Source: Streptococcus sp. UBA6071
Lineage (GTDB): Bacteria; Bacillota; Bacilli; Lactobacillales; Streptococcaceae
Length of the DNA stretch: 7,500 nt
Direction: 5' to 3'
Assembly (NCBI GenBank): GCA_002436115.1
Contig: DIXV01000008.1
Coordinates: 17,856-25,355 of the forward strand
Below are positions 1-6,301 of this stretch, in pieces. The position numbers and the translations under genes are program-made. The notes beneath the pieces were generated by a model. That model did no database searches, had not been told where the DNA came from, and was given only the letters and a program-made list of their open reading frames with translations. The stretch's first letter is position 1; each line of letters opens with the position of its first letter.

Positions 1-1
1 C

Positions 2-106
2 CATGACTCTTACGACCGAGTTTCCTTTATGAGTGGTGTTAATTTAGGGATTAAGGAAGTGATGAAACGCCAGAAACTGGTTTATGGATTGGAACAGTTA
101 TTATGA
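2..106 (+). CDS. dapB: 4-hydroxy-tetrahydrodipicolinate reductase, C-terminal end (partial)
   Basis: The last 34 codons of a gene that begins before the window, ending in TGA at 104-106. The tail reads [20 protein letters not shown] and then a short basic stretch, which matches the conserved C-terminal SY-R-SF-GV block of DapB. The enzyme is cytosolic and reduces hydroxy-tetrahydrodipicolinate with NAD(P)H in the diaminopimelate/lysine pathway, which feeds the lysine of streptococcal peptidoglycan. The stop overlaps the ATG of cca by the ATGA arrangement, implying one transcript and coupled translation. The dapB-cca-ABC-F order is known from other streptococci. Identification rests on a short segment plus context. 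Confidence 0.85.
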   Translation, partial: HDSYDRVSFMSGVNLGIKEVMKRQKLVYGLEQLL

Positions 107-1311
107 CATTAAGCCATTTGCCTTCTGAATTCCAGAAGGCTTTGCCAATTTTAAGAAAAATAAAGGCTGCAGGATATGAAGCCTATTTTGTTGGTGGTTC
201 GGTTCGAGATGCTATCTTAGGGCGGCCGATTCATGATGTTGATATCGCTAGCTCAAGTCTTCCCCAAGAAACCAAGAAACTATTTGCTAAAACGATTGAT
301 ATTGGCATTGAGCATGGCACAATCTTGGTGCTAGAAGGAGGGGGTGAATATGAAATCACGACCTTTCGGACTGAAGAGAATTATGTAGACTATCGTCGAC
401 CATCTTCGGTTCACTTTGTTCGCTCCTTAGAAGAAGACTTGAAACGACGAGATTTTACAATCAATGCCTTAGCATTAGACGAAACAGGACAGATTATTGA
501 TCTTTTTGAGGGCCTGGACGATTTGCAAAAAAAACAGATAAAGGCTGTAGGAGATGCCAATGAGCGCTTTGAAGAAGATGCATTACGGGTGATGAGAGCC
601 TTTCGGTTTGCAGCTGCTTTAAATTTTGATATCGTAAAAGAGACTCTAAGTGCTATCGAAAAACACGTCCCATTTTTAAAAAAGATATCCATTGAGCGTT
701 CGTTTATTGAATTTGATAAACTTTTGTTAGGTGATTTTTGGCAGAAAGGTCTAGGTCTTTTACTAAGCAGTAAGGCACAAAACTACCTTCCTGGTTTAGA
801 AAATAAAGGACCAGCTCTGGAAAGGGAACTCCTGTCTTTAAGAGATGATTTCACCTTTTCCTCCTCTCAACAAGCTTGGGCTTATCTCTTAATTTGTTTA
901 GAGGTTTCTCAGGTAAAAGCCTTTCTCAAAAAATGGAAAACCTCAAGTCATCTACAGAAAGAAGTGGAAAAACTAGTGGCTGTTTATCGTATAAGGCAAG
1001 AGCGTGCTTTGATGCGAGAAGATGTCTATCATTATGGAAAAGAATCCCTTTTACAAGTCGAGAGCCTACGTCAAGCCAAGGGGCTAGTGACAGATTTTAG
1101 GGTAATAGAAAAATTAGATGAGCAACTGAGTATTCATAGTAAGCAGGAAATCGTTGTCACGGGCTCTACCTTGATAACAGAGTTGGGCTTTCAGCCTGGA
1201 CCGCAACTAGGACAAGTCTTAAAGGAAGTGGAAAATAAAATCGTAGCAGGAGAATTAGCCAATAATAAAGCAGACATTCTTAGTTTTATCAAAGCAAGGG
1301 GGCAAGTATGA
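103..1311 (+). CDS. cca: CCA tRNA nucleotidyltransferase
   Basis: A 402-aa class II CCA-adding enzyme, the usual Firmicute length. It adds or repairs the 3'-terminal CCA of tRNAs in the cytosol. The N-terminal polymerase head shows the GGSVRDAIL nucleotide-binding motif at residues 31-39 and the metal-binding pair D45/D47 in [16 protein letters not shown] lies at 115-124, and the [16 protein letters not shown] motif at 154-169 supplies the E/D-R residues that select CTP and ATP. The more variable C-terminal body and tail bind the tRNA elbow. The ATG at 103 overlaps the dapB stop as ATGA and has only a weak GGAACAG upstream, so translation is probably coupled to dapB. The stop overlaps the next gene in the same way. 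No broken motifs were seen. Confidence 0.96.
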   Translation: MTLSHLPSEFQKALPILRKIKAAGYEAYFVGGSVRDAILGRPIHDVDIASSSLPQETKKLFAKTIDIGIEHGTILVLEGGGEYEITTFRTEENYVDYRRPSSVHFVRSLEEDLKRRDFTINALALDETGQIIDLFEGLDDLQKKQIKAVGDANERFEEDALRVMRAFRFAAALNFDIVKETLSAIEKHVPFLKKISIERSFIEFDKLLLGDFWQKGLGLLLSSKAQNYLPGLENKGPALERELLSLRDDFTFSSSQQAWAYLLICLEVSQVKAFLKKWKTSSHLQKEVEKLVAVYRIRQERALMREDVYHYGKESLLQVESLRQAKGLVTDFRVIEKLDEQLSIHSKQEIVVTGSTLITELGFQPGPQLGQVLKEVENKIVAGELANNKADILSFIKARGQV

Positions 1312-3179
1312 GTGACTTTGTTGCAGAGCGCCTCACTAAAACAATTGGTGACAAGACTGTTTTCCAATCCATTTCCTTTATCATTCATGCATATGATCGT
1401 ATTGGAATTATCGGAGTTAATGGTACGGGAAAAACGACCCTCTTAGATGTTATTTCAGGGGAACTAGGCTTTGACGGAGATGTCTCTCCCTTTTCCACAA
1501 AATCAGCTTATAGCATTGCTTATTTGAAGCAACATCCTAATTTTGATTTAGATAAAACGGTCTTGGATACGGTCTTGTCAGATGACTTAGAAGAGATGGC
1601 CTTGCTTAAAGCGTATGAAAGCTTATTAATAGATTATACTCAAGATCATCAAGACCACTTAGAGAGAATCATGGCTAAAATGGATGCTCTCAAGGTCTGG
1701 GAAATTGAGAGCCAAGTCAAGACAGTACTTAATAAATTGGGTCTCAGTCACTTTCATCAAAAACTTAGCGACTTATCTGGTGGCTTGAGACGACGTGTTC
1801 AATTGGCACAGGCTCTTCTTGGCAAGGAAGATTTATTGCTTTTAGATGAACCAACCAACCATCTGGATATTGAGACGATTGAATGGTTAATCACTTATCT
1901 CAAACAAGAGAAACGGACCGTCCTTTTTATTACGCATGACCGGTATTTTTTGGATGCCCTTTCGACGAGAATTTTCGAGTTAGACAGAGGTGACTTAATA
2001 GAGTACCAAGGGAACTATCAGGACTACGTTCGTCTAAAAGCAGAACGTGATGAACAGGCAGTAGGTCAGCGTCATAAGAAAGAACAACTCTTTAAACAGG
2101 AACGTGAGTGGATGCGACGACAGCCTCAAGCGAGGGCGACGAAACAAGAGGCAAGAATTCATCGCTTTCATCAACTAGAAGAAGATTTAAAGGGTCAAAA
2201 AACAGAATCAAAGCTAGACATGTCGTTTCAAACAAGTCGAATTGGAAAGAAAGTTATTCAATTTGAAGATGTTTCGTTTCAGTTTCCCAATCGTCCCATC
2301 ATAAATGCCTTTAGTCTTCTGATACAAAATAGAGATCGGATTGGTATTGTTGGGAAAAATGGAATGGGAAAATCAACTCTCCTAAACTTGATTTCTGGTG
2401 ACCTTACCCCTTCCTCCGGTCAATTGGAGATTGGGGAAACCGTTAAAATAGGTTACTTTTCACAGCAAATCAAGGGATTAGATCCCAATAAACGGGTCAT
2501 TAGTTTCTTGCAGGAGGTTGCTGAGGAAGCTCATCTTAGTTCTGGACAGGTGTCTGTTGTAGATTTGCTTGAACAATTTCTTTTTCCGCGATCCAGTCAT
2601 GGTACCTTTGTCTCCAAGCTCTCAGGCGGTGAGCAAAAGCGACTTTATCTGTTAAAACTTCTTATTCAACAGCCTAATGTTTTACTTTTGGACGAGCCAA
2701 CTAATGACTTAGATATCGCGACCTTAACGGTTTTAGAGACTTTTTTACAAACGTTTGAAGGACCAGTCATCACCGTAAGCCATGACCGTTATTTCTTAGA
2801 TAAAATGGCGAATAAAATATTGGCCTTTGAAGCAGATGGAATCCATACTTTTTATGGAAATTATACGGATTACCTAGACGAAAAAGCGTTTCTGAAGGAA
2901 AAGTCCGTTTCCACAGTTCAAGAAAAAGAACACAAAGGCATGGGGAAACCGCGACGTCCAAAACAGCAGCGTATGTCTTATGTTGAAAAACAGGAGTGGG
3001 CAAGTATTGAGAGCGCTATTGATAACTTAGAAGCCGAGATAACTGACATTGAGTCTACAATGGAGGAAAAGTCCAGTGATTTTACAGCTTTGGCGACTCT
3101 CCAAGAGACTCTAGAGGCTAAAAATCAAGAATTATTAAAGAAATACGAGCGTTTTGACTACCTCAGTCAATTAGAATAG
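1308..3179 (+). CDS. ABC-F family ATPase, Uup/YfmR type
   Basis: A 623-aa soluble protein with two ATP-binding cassettes and no membrane segments, so it is an ABC-F translation factor rather than a transporter. Cassette 1 has Walker [10 protein letters not shown] at 36-44, signature LSGG at 156-159, Walker B LLLLDEP at 176-182 and switch His210. Cassette 2 has GKNGMGKST at 349-357, LSGGE at 438-442, [11 protein letters not shown] at 459-469 and His492. The basic linker at about 230-305 is the region that contacts P-site tRNA in ABC-F proteins. No long arm insertion like that of EttA is apparent. A charged C-terminal coiled coil at about 560-623, after a KPRRPKQQR stretch, resembles the Uup DNA/RNA-binding C-domain. 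The likely role is rescue of stalled ribosomes; antibiotic protection is less likely in this housekeeping operon. The start has a good AAGGGGG site 5 nt upstream (1296-1302) and overlaps the cca stop. Confidence 0.93.
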   Translation: MSDFVAERLTKTIGDKTVFQSISFIIHAYDRIGIIGVNGTGKTTLLDVISGELGFDGDVSPFSTKSAYSIAYLKQHPNFDLDKTVLDTVLSDDLEEMALLKAYESLLIDYTQDHQDHLERIMAKMDALKVWEIESQVKTVLNKLGLSHFHQKLSDLSGGLRRRVQLAQALLGKEDLLLLDEPTNHLDIETIEWLITYLKQEKRTVLFITHDRYFLDALSTRIFELDRGDLIEYQGNYQDYVRLKAERDEQAVGQRHKKEQLFKQEREWMRRQPQARATKQEARIHRFHQLEEDLKGQKTESKLDMSFQTSRIGKKVIQFEDVSFQFPNRPIINAFSLLIQNRDRIGIVGKNGMGKSTLLNLISGDLTPSSGQLEIGETVKIGYFSQQIKGLDPNKRVISFLQEVAEEAHLSSGQVSVVDLLEQFLFPRSSHGTFVSKLSGGEQKRLYLLKLLIQQPNVLLLDEPTNDLDIATLTVLETFLQTFEGPVITVSHDRYFLDKMANKILAFEADGIHTFYGNYTDYLDEKAFLKEKSVSTVQEKEHKGMGKPRRPKQQRMSYVEKQEWASIESAIDNLEAEITDIESTMEEKSSDFTALATLQETLEAKNQELLKKYERFDYLSQLE

Positions 3180-3187
3180 GAGAAGTT

Positions 3188-3517
3188 ATGGTCATCTTAT
3201 CACTTATAGTCTTCCTCTACATTTTGGTTACGATGGCTGAGGCTGCTTGGCGATGGCAAAAAAAGTGCTTTAGTCTTTCCCTAGCCATCTTCACTTGGGC
3301 GCTGTGTCTGCTTTTAATCGCTAATACATGGGCCTATGCCTATGCCTATGAAAAATGGCAGATTTCAGTCTTTGCAGTAGGATTTTTAATTTTGGGGATT
3401 CTTCCGCAAATTCAAGACTTACGAGAAGGTCGAAAATTATCTATCATAACGCATTTTATTCGATTAACGATTCACATAAGCTTCATTCTACTCTTAATAT
3501 TAGCTGCACAGGCTTAA
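3188..3517 (+). CDS. Small four-helix membrane protein, unknown function
   Basis: A 109-aa very hydrophobic protein that I do not recognise. Hydrophobic stretches at about 2-20, 28-48, 58-75 and 85-106 suggest four membrane helices. Short charged loops separate them (RWQKK after helix 1, QDLREGRK between helices 3 and 4). There is no signal-peptidase or lipobox motif. The start is well supported: AGGAGA at 3178-3183, which overlaps the stop codon of the ABC-F gene, lies 4 nt before the ATG. The gene therefore sits only 8 bp behind the ABC-F gene and is the last gene of the dapB operon. A triple GCCTAT repeat at 3332-3349 encodes the Ala-Tyr run before the third helix. It is probably real on spacing, RBS and composition; no function can be assigned. 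Confidence 0.75.
   Translation: MVILSLIVFLYILVTMAEAAWRWQKKCFSLSLAIFTWALCLLLIANTWAYAYAYEKWQISVFAVGFLILGILPQIQDLREGRKLSIITHFIRLTIHISFILLLILAAQA
3332..3349 (+). repeat. Three tandem copies of GCCTAT inside a coding region
   Basis: Three exact, adjacent GCCTAT hexamers in the small membrane protein gene, giving the residues AYAYAY. The unit length is a multiple of three, so gain or loss of a copy would add or remove Ala-Tyr without shifting the frame. Confidence 0.9.
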
Positions 3518-3588
3518 ATATAGACCGAAGACAAAGAAGACCGACCCCATTCCTAGTTTTTCAAGGCTCATAGCTAGGAAATCGTTTC

Positions 3589-3659
3589 AGAAGAGAGTCG
3601 AGCTTTGGCAAGTCTTCTATCGTTGACTTGCTTTTAGGATGCAGTTTCTCTTCTTTTTT
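3589..3659 (+). terminator. Folded terminator-like region ending the dapB operon
   Basis: AGAAGAGA at 3589-3596 is exactly complementary to TCTCTTCT at 3647-3654, which runs directly into five more T residues (3655-3659). Nested inside is a second perfect stem, GCAAGTC (3608-3614) with GACTTGC (3625-3631), followed by TTTT. Either hairpin, or both together, could end the transcript that comes from dapB-cca. A further inverted repeat, TTCCTAG/CTAGGAA (3550-3556 and 3574-3580), lies upstream. The stems are AT-rich and moderate, so termination may be partial and leave some readthrough into thyA. Confidence 0.45.
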
Positions 3660-3667
3660 GATAGAAT
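3659..3667 (+). promoter_or_regulatory. thyA promoter, extended -10, predicting a leaderless mRNA
   Basis: TGATAGAAT is an extended -10 box (TGn followed by TAGAAT at 3662-3667). No convincing -35 lies 16-18 bp upstream, which is acceptable for extended -10 promoters. Only six bases (AAAAAC) separate the box from the thyA ATG at 3674. A transcript starting the usual 6-8 bases after the box would begin at or next to the A of the ATG. There is no Shine-Dalgarno sequence before the ATG, which agrees with this reading. The T-tract of the preceding hairpin directly abuts the box. Confidence 0.65.
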
Positions 3668-3673
3668 AAAAAC

Positions 3674-4513
3674 ATGACAAAAGCAGATACGATTTTTAAA
3701 GCAAACATTCAAAAAATTATGACCGAAGGCGTCTTCTCTGAGAATGCTAGACCTCAGTACCAGAGTGGTGGGCAGGCGAATTCTAAGTATATCACAGGAG
3801 CCTTTACAACTTATGATTTAGAACAAAAAGAGTTTCCTATAACGACACTAAGACCCATTCCAATCAAGAATGCCATCCGAGAAATTTTCTGGATTTATCA
3901 GGACCAGTCAAATGATCTAGCCCTTTTAAATGACAAGTACAAGGTTAGGTATTGGAATGAATGGGAAGTTGATAACAGTGGAACTATAGGGCAGCGTTAT
4001 GGTGCCGTTGTGCGGAAACATGATATCATTCGAAAAATCCTCAAACAACTAGAGGAGAACCCTTGGAATCGTCGCAACATCATCTCTCTTTGGGACTACG
4101 AAGCTTTTGACGAGTCCGAAGGACTTCTTCCCTGTGCTTTTCAGAGCATGTATGATGTTCGTAAGATTGAGGGAGACATTTACTTGGATGCTACCTTGAC
4201 TCAACGTTCAAATGACATGTTGGTCTCGCATCATATCAATGCAATGCAATACGTTGCTCTGCAAATGATGATTGCCAAACATTTCGGTTGGAAGGTTGGT
4301 AAATTCTTTTATTTTGTTAATAATCTCCATATTTATGATAACCAATTTAAACAAGCAGAAGAGTTGCTCCAACGAGAGGCAACAACCTGCCAACCCTATC
4401 TGAAACTCAATGTTCCAGACGGTACCAACTTTTTTGACATAAGACCTGAAGATTTTGAGTTGCTTGACTATGAACCTGTCCAGCCTCAATTAAAATTTGA
4501 CCTAGCGATTTAA
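3674..4513 (+). CDS. thyA: Thymidylate synthase
   Basis: A 279-aa folate-dependent thymidylate synthase. It is cytosolic and methylates dUMP to dTMP with 5,10-methylene-tetrahydrofolate, releasing dihydrofolate. The catalytic cysteine is Cys154 in LLPCAFQ. Phosphate- and dUMP-binding residues are visible as Arg133-Arg134 (WNRRN), Arg178 in TQRSNDM, Asn189 in HHINAMQY, and His219/Tyr221 in [13 protein letters not shown] at 107-110 and the C-terminal hydrophobic end FDLAI are typical of the family. The length and the AFQSMYDV wording after the cysteine are streptococcal in type. It has its own promoter and no ribosome-binding site, so it is probably translated from a leaderless message. No dihydrofolate reductase gene follows within the window, although one commonly does in related species. 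The 3' side is a folded non-coding stretch. Confidence 0.97.
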   Translation: MTKADTIFKANIQKIMTEGVFSENARPQYQSGGQANSKYITGAFTTYDLEQKEFPITTLRPIPIKNAIREIFWIYQDQSNDLALLNDKYKVRYWNEWEVDNSGTIGQRYGAVVRKHDIIRKILKQLEENPWNRRNIISLWDYEAFDESEGLLPCAFQSMYDVRKIEGDIYLDATLTQRSNDMLVSHHINAMQYVALQMMIAKHFGWKVGKFFYFVNNLHIYDNQFKQAEELLQREATTCQPYLKLNVPDGTNFFDIRPEDFELLDYEPVQPQLKFDLAI

Positions 4514-4660
4514 GGAGCGGTGGGCAACCCAAAAGAAAGCCTCTCTTAGTTAGGAGTAATCAGCGTTCTCTTTGACTAAGGACGGTCAGTAGGATGGTTT
4601 ACCACCTGACAAATAGAAAGAGATCTCTCGCTAAAGGGCTTATCCAAGCAATCATACGCA
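4514..4660 (+). ncRNA. Structured region after thyA, candidate RNA element
   Basis: No reading frame of useful length spans this stretch, but it can fold into an ordered set of helices. AAGCC at 4537-4541 pairs with GGCTT at 4637-4641 as a closing stem. Inside it, CTTAGT (4545-4550) pairs with ACTAAG (4575-4580) around a smaller GAG/CTC stem. GTCA/TGAC (4585-4588, 4607-4610) encloses GG-TGG/CCA-CC. A 10-bp palindrome AGAGATCTCT lies at 4619-4628, and a short TGGG/CCCA hairpin at 4521-4531 precedes all of this. A long hairpin follows at 4661. The arrangement (junction plus terminator) resembles a riboswitch or a 3'-UTR-derived small RNA, but I match it to no known family. The pairing was found by eye. 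Confidence 0.3.
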
Positions 4661-4706
4661 AAAAGAGGAAGATACGCTCCAAAATGGAGTGTTGTCTTTC
4701 TCTTTT
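4661..4706. terminator. Long hairpin, probable two-way terminator
   Basis: A 12-nt arm (4661-4672) pairs with 4695-4706 with one G-T wobble. It is continued by ACGCTCC (4674-4680) pairing with GGAGTGT (4686-4692) around an AAAAT loop. Small unpaired spots lie at 4673 and 4693-4694. The 3' arm is rich in T on both strands: TCTTTCTCTTTT read on plus, and TCTTCCTCTTTTT read on minus. It would end the thyA transcript about 190 nt past the stop codon and could also stop a minus-strand transcript coming from 5.05 kb. Confidence 0.6.
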
Positions 4707-4763
4707 AAGGTTGTTTTTGAGTTGATGTTATCTGTTAAAGTCGGTAAAACAGCTATTTTTCCA

Positions 4764-4892
4764 TCACTGATGCTTATCGACTTGTCTTCTCCTGAAAAGA
4801 CTAGTTAAACCATTTATAAGAATGTAAACGCCAATTGTAATGACGGAATCTTGGTATTTTGCAAAATGCTCTAGGTCAGCAATAACCGCTAG
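4764..4892 (-). pseudogene. Possible decayed membrane-protein fragment
   Basis: On the minus strand, the frame between a TGA at 4893-4895 and the TGA at 4764-4766 is open for about 42 codons. It includes AVIADLEHFAKYQD followed by the hydrophobic SVITIGVYILINGLTSLF and a basic RRRQ end. This reads like the last membrane helix of a real protein, with positively charged residues after it. There is no ATG, GTG or TTG start in frame and the upstream frame is stopped, so it cannot be an intact gene. The parent protein is not recognised, and a chance open frame is quite possible. Confidence 0.18.
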
Positions 4893-5057
4893 TCAAGAGA
4901 TAGATAGGTTGAATGGAAAAGTTTTTTGCAAGAAAAAGGAAAAGCGCTGAGAATTACCAAACGGAACGATTAAACCCAAGAAAAATAAGCAGATGCTATT
5001 TTAAGTCAATAACTAGATTGTTTAGACATCATCAACTTAAGCTATTTTTCGTCCTTT

Positions 5058-5066
5058 ATTGTAGCA
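5058..5066 (-). promoter_or_regulatory. Possible minus-strand promoter in the intergenic segment
   Basis: Read on the minus strand this is TGCTACAAT, an extended -10 box (TGn plus TACAAT at 5063-5058). No good -35 box is seen at the right distance. Transcription would start near 5051 and run towards 4661, where the long hairpin could end it, giving an RNA of roughly 350-390 nt with no intact gene. A single -10 match in AT-rich DNA is weak evidence. Confidence 0.3.
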
Positions 5067-5118
5067 CAAAAGAACAGCAAAAACCGTCGAAATACTAGAA
5101 AATGAACGTTTCGGTTTT

Positions 5119-5132
5119 TAAACGATCGTTTA
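5119..5132. repeat. 14-bp perfect palindrome TAAACGATCGTTTA
   Basis: A perfect dyad centred on GATC, lying 27 bp beyond the terminator of the minus-strand operon. It abuts a bulged hairpin (AAAACCG at 5080-5086 with CGGTTTT at 5112-5118, plus AAA/TTT inside). Its symmetry suits a dimeric DNA-binding protein. A related but imperfect arrangement, TTAAAC-7 nt-GTTTAA, occurs at 6302-6320 on the other side of the same operon. No gene starts next to the 5119 site, so an operator role is not supported by context. Confidence 0.4.
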
Positions 5133-5159
5133 CGTAGAAAATGCTATCTTTGAACCATC

Positions 5160-5187
5160 AAAAAAGAAGGCAACAGGCCTTCTTTTG
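5160..5187 (-). terminator. Intrinsic terminator of the divIVA-like operon
   Basis: AAAAGAAGGC (5162-5171) and GCCTTCTTTT (5177-5186) form a perfect 10-bp stem with the 5-nt loop AACAG. Read on the minus strand, the hairpin is followed by an unbroken T run, the classical Rho-independent form. It lies 36 bp after the stop of the 141-aa gene. The plus-strand reading also ends in TTTT, so it may work in both directions. Confidence 0.88.
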
Positions 5188-5222
5188 ATAGGGGGACATA
5201 CTGGTTACAGATGGTCAGGAAC

Positions 5223-5648
5223 TTATTGTTCGTTGGTTTTTTCTGTTAGAAGAGTTAGGATTTGACTAGTGATTTCGCTACCGCTAACTAGCATGTTGAA
5301 GAACGGAATAATGTCTTGGGCGACGAGACCTGTGTGTCTTAGAAAGATACGTCCATTTTTTTCCATCCCTAAATAGTAATAAAGGCCGTGTTCTAGATTA
5401 ATCTGGTTAATGGTTTCTAGCCAGAAGGGACGTTGGCTGTCATCAGAGCAGTAGGCGATGTTGTTATAGACAATTTGGCCAATAGAGAGAATATCACTTT
5501 TAGTTAAGGTGGCGCCAAAGTCGATGATTTGCCCGTTGCCAGCATCTAACTGTCCTTGATAGACGACACGCTCAGGTTCGTCAATGATTTTCAAGGTGAA
5601 TTGCTTACGGTTCAATAAATCTTGGAAACTTTTATTAATCTTATCCAT
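5223..5648 (-). CDS. Conserved-looking 141-aa cytosolic protein, unknown function
   Basis: A 141-aa acidic protein without signal peptide or membrane helix; I do not recognise the family with certainty. The N-terminal half has alternating polar and hydrophobic residues suggesting beta strands (FTLKIIDEPERVVYQGQL, then IIDFGATL). The C-terminal half, with YYYLGMEKNGRIFLRHTGL followed by the helix-like DIIPFFNMLVSG, resembles the alpha/beta layout of YbjN-like or type III chaperone-like small proteins; this is an impression only. The gene starts 14 bp after the stop of the DivIVA-like gene, has only a weak purine-rich site (AAAGAAAG) before its ATG, and is followed by a strong terminator. It is therefore the second and last gene of that operon and probably acts in the same process. 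Confidence 0.8.
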   Translation of the reverse strand: MDKINKSFQDLLNRKQFTLKIIDEPERVVYQGQLDAGNGQIIDFGATLTKSDILSIGQIVYNNIAYCSDDSQRPFWLETINQINLEHGLYYYLGMEKNGRIFLRHTGLVAQDIIPFFNMLVSGSEITSQILTLLTEKTNEQ

Positions 5649-5662
5649 AACGTTCTTTCTTT

Positions 5663-6229
5663 TTACTTGAGAGAATAAAGAGGGATGACATTTTCATCAG
5701 TGGTTTTGCGAGGTACCTCAGAAGGTAAAACCACTCGTATTTTAGAGTCTTGGATGACTTTGTCGCTTTTTGCCACCTCATTAGAGATGTTTTGGCTAGC
5801 TGCTTCAAAAGTTGTTAAGTCAAAGTTTTCAACGACTGCTTTTTGTTGTTCAATCAAATTGAGCAGTTCTTGTCGCATGGTTCGTTCATGTTCAGTGATT
5901 TTCTCTTTAATCTCATCTAAATGGCGAATATCTTCTCTAGCATTGGCCAATTGCTTGTCTGTCAAAGCCTCTGTAGAAACCATGAGTTGCTTGGCTTCAG
6001 TTTCAGCCTTTTGCAAAATAGCATTGGCAATCGTTCTGGCATCTTTTAAGGCATCATTAATAAGCCGCTCTCTATTTTGATAGCCCTGAATTTTTTCTTG
6101 GTAATCCACAATGAGGCTATCTTTTTCTTTAGAGAGGCGGTCCATTTCTTGTATGCGACGCTTAAATTCAGCTAGAATGGCCTGAACATCCTGTTTGGCG
6201 TAGCCAAAAAAGGCATTTCGTAAGTTCAT
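5663..6229 (-). CDS. DivIVA-like coiled-coil protein
   Basis: A 188-aa protein whose N-terminus MNLRNAFFGYAKQDVQAIL carries the FxGY-x3-DV pattern of the DivIVA/GpsB lipid-binding head at residues 7-15. A long, highly charged coiled coil follows at about 16-130 (many K, E, R, Q with heptad-like L/I), then a less ordered tail ending VIPLYSLK. DivIVA proteins sit on the inner face of the membrane at the septum or poles and organise cell-wall synthesis and division. The sequence is too divergent from true DivIVA or GpsB to be either one by eye. I chose the ATG at 6227-6229 because AGGAGA (6236-6241) lies 6 nt before it. An upstream GTG at 6247 would extend the protein by six residues but would place this ribosome site inside the coding region. 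It is first gene of a two-gene operon, transcribed away from murB. Confidence 0.85.
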   Translation of the reverse strand: MNLRNAFFGYAKQDVQAILAEFKRRIQEMDRLSKEKDSLIVDYQEKIQGYQNRERLINDALKDARTIANAILQKAETEAKQLMVSTEALTDKQLANAREDIRHLDEIKEKITEHERTMRQELLNLIEQQKAVVENFDLTTFEAASQNISNEVAKSDKVIQDSKIRVVLPSEVPRKTTDENVIPLYSLK

Positions 6230-6262
6230 TCTCTTTCTCCTAAACACTTCTCTTTCAAGAGT

Positions 6263-6291
6263 ATTCTACCTTATTCTGGAGGAAAAATCAA
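6263..6291 (-). promoter_or_regulatory. Promoter of the divIVA-like operon
   Basis: On the minus strand, TTGATT (6291-6286) and TAGAAT (6268-6263) are separated by 17 bp, a near-consensus sigma-A promoter. The start would fall near 6256, giving a 5' leader of about 27 nt that contains the AGGAGA site. The -35 box overlaps a 7-bp inverted repeat, AGGAAAA/TTTTCCT (6280-6286 and 6293-6299), which could be an operator. Confidence 0.6.
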
Positions 6292-6301
6292 ATTTTCCTG
6301 C

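Larger units (their letters stand above)
4707..5159. other. Intergenic segment without a convincing gene
   Basis: About 450 bases with no credible protein gene on either strand. A 61-codon plus-strand frame (4913-5098) has a poor ribosome site, basic low-complexity composition and no family resemblance, so I do not call it. The segment contains a possible minus-strand promoter (5058-5066), a stop-bounded hydrophobic minus-strand frame (4764-4892), a 12-bp palindrome ATTTTGCAAAAT at 4856-4867, a bulged hairpin at 5079-5119 and a 14-bp palindrome at 5119-5132. These are listed separately. It may be the remains of a lost gene, a small-RNA locus, or both. Confidence 0.6.

Noticed and set aside
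1308..3179. ABC-F gene as an antibiotic-resistance determinant
   Set aside because: It lies in a conserved housekeeping operon with Uup/YfmR-like features, including the C-terminal coiled coil, and has no mobile context.
4514..4706. Known RNA families (tmRNA, SRP RNA, RNase P, T-box, tracrRNA, preQ1, THF, FMN or lysine riboswitches)
   Set aside because: I compared the diagnostic sequences I remember for each, and none is present. The region remains an unassigned fold.
4651..4804. Second minus-strand open frame (SGEDKSISISDGK...) overlapping the decayed hydrophobic frame
   Set aside because: It runs through the terminator hairpin and has no start codon or ribosome site, so coding is unlikely.
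4913..5098. 61-codon plus-strand reading frame (MEKFFARKRK...) in the intergenic segment
   Set aside because: No clear ribosome site, lysine/arginine-rich low-complexity composition, no family resemblance, and it crosses the possible minus-strand promoter. It is likely a chance frame.
5685..6080. 131-codon plus-strand frame opposite the divIVA-like gene
   Set aside because: It is the antisense shadow of a coiled-coil gene: long runs of Ser, Leu, Ala and Cys are what reversed Glu/Lys-rich codons give, and there is no ribosome site.
6230..6247. Upstream GTG start for the divIVA-like gene adding MFRRKR
   Set aside because: The AGGAGA ribosome site lies inside this extension and is correctly spaced for the ATG at 6229, so the extension is probably untranslated leader.
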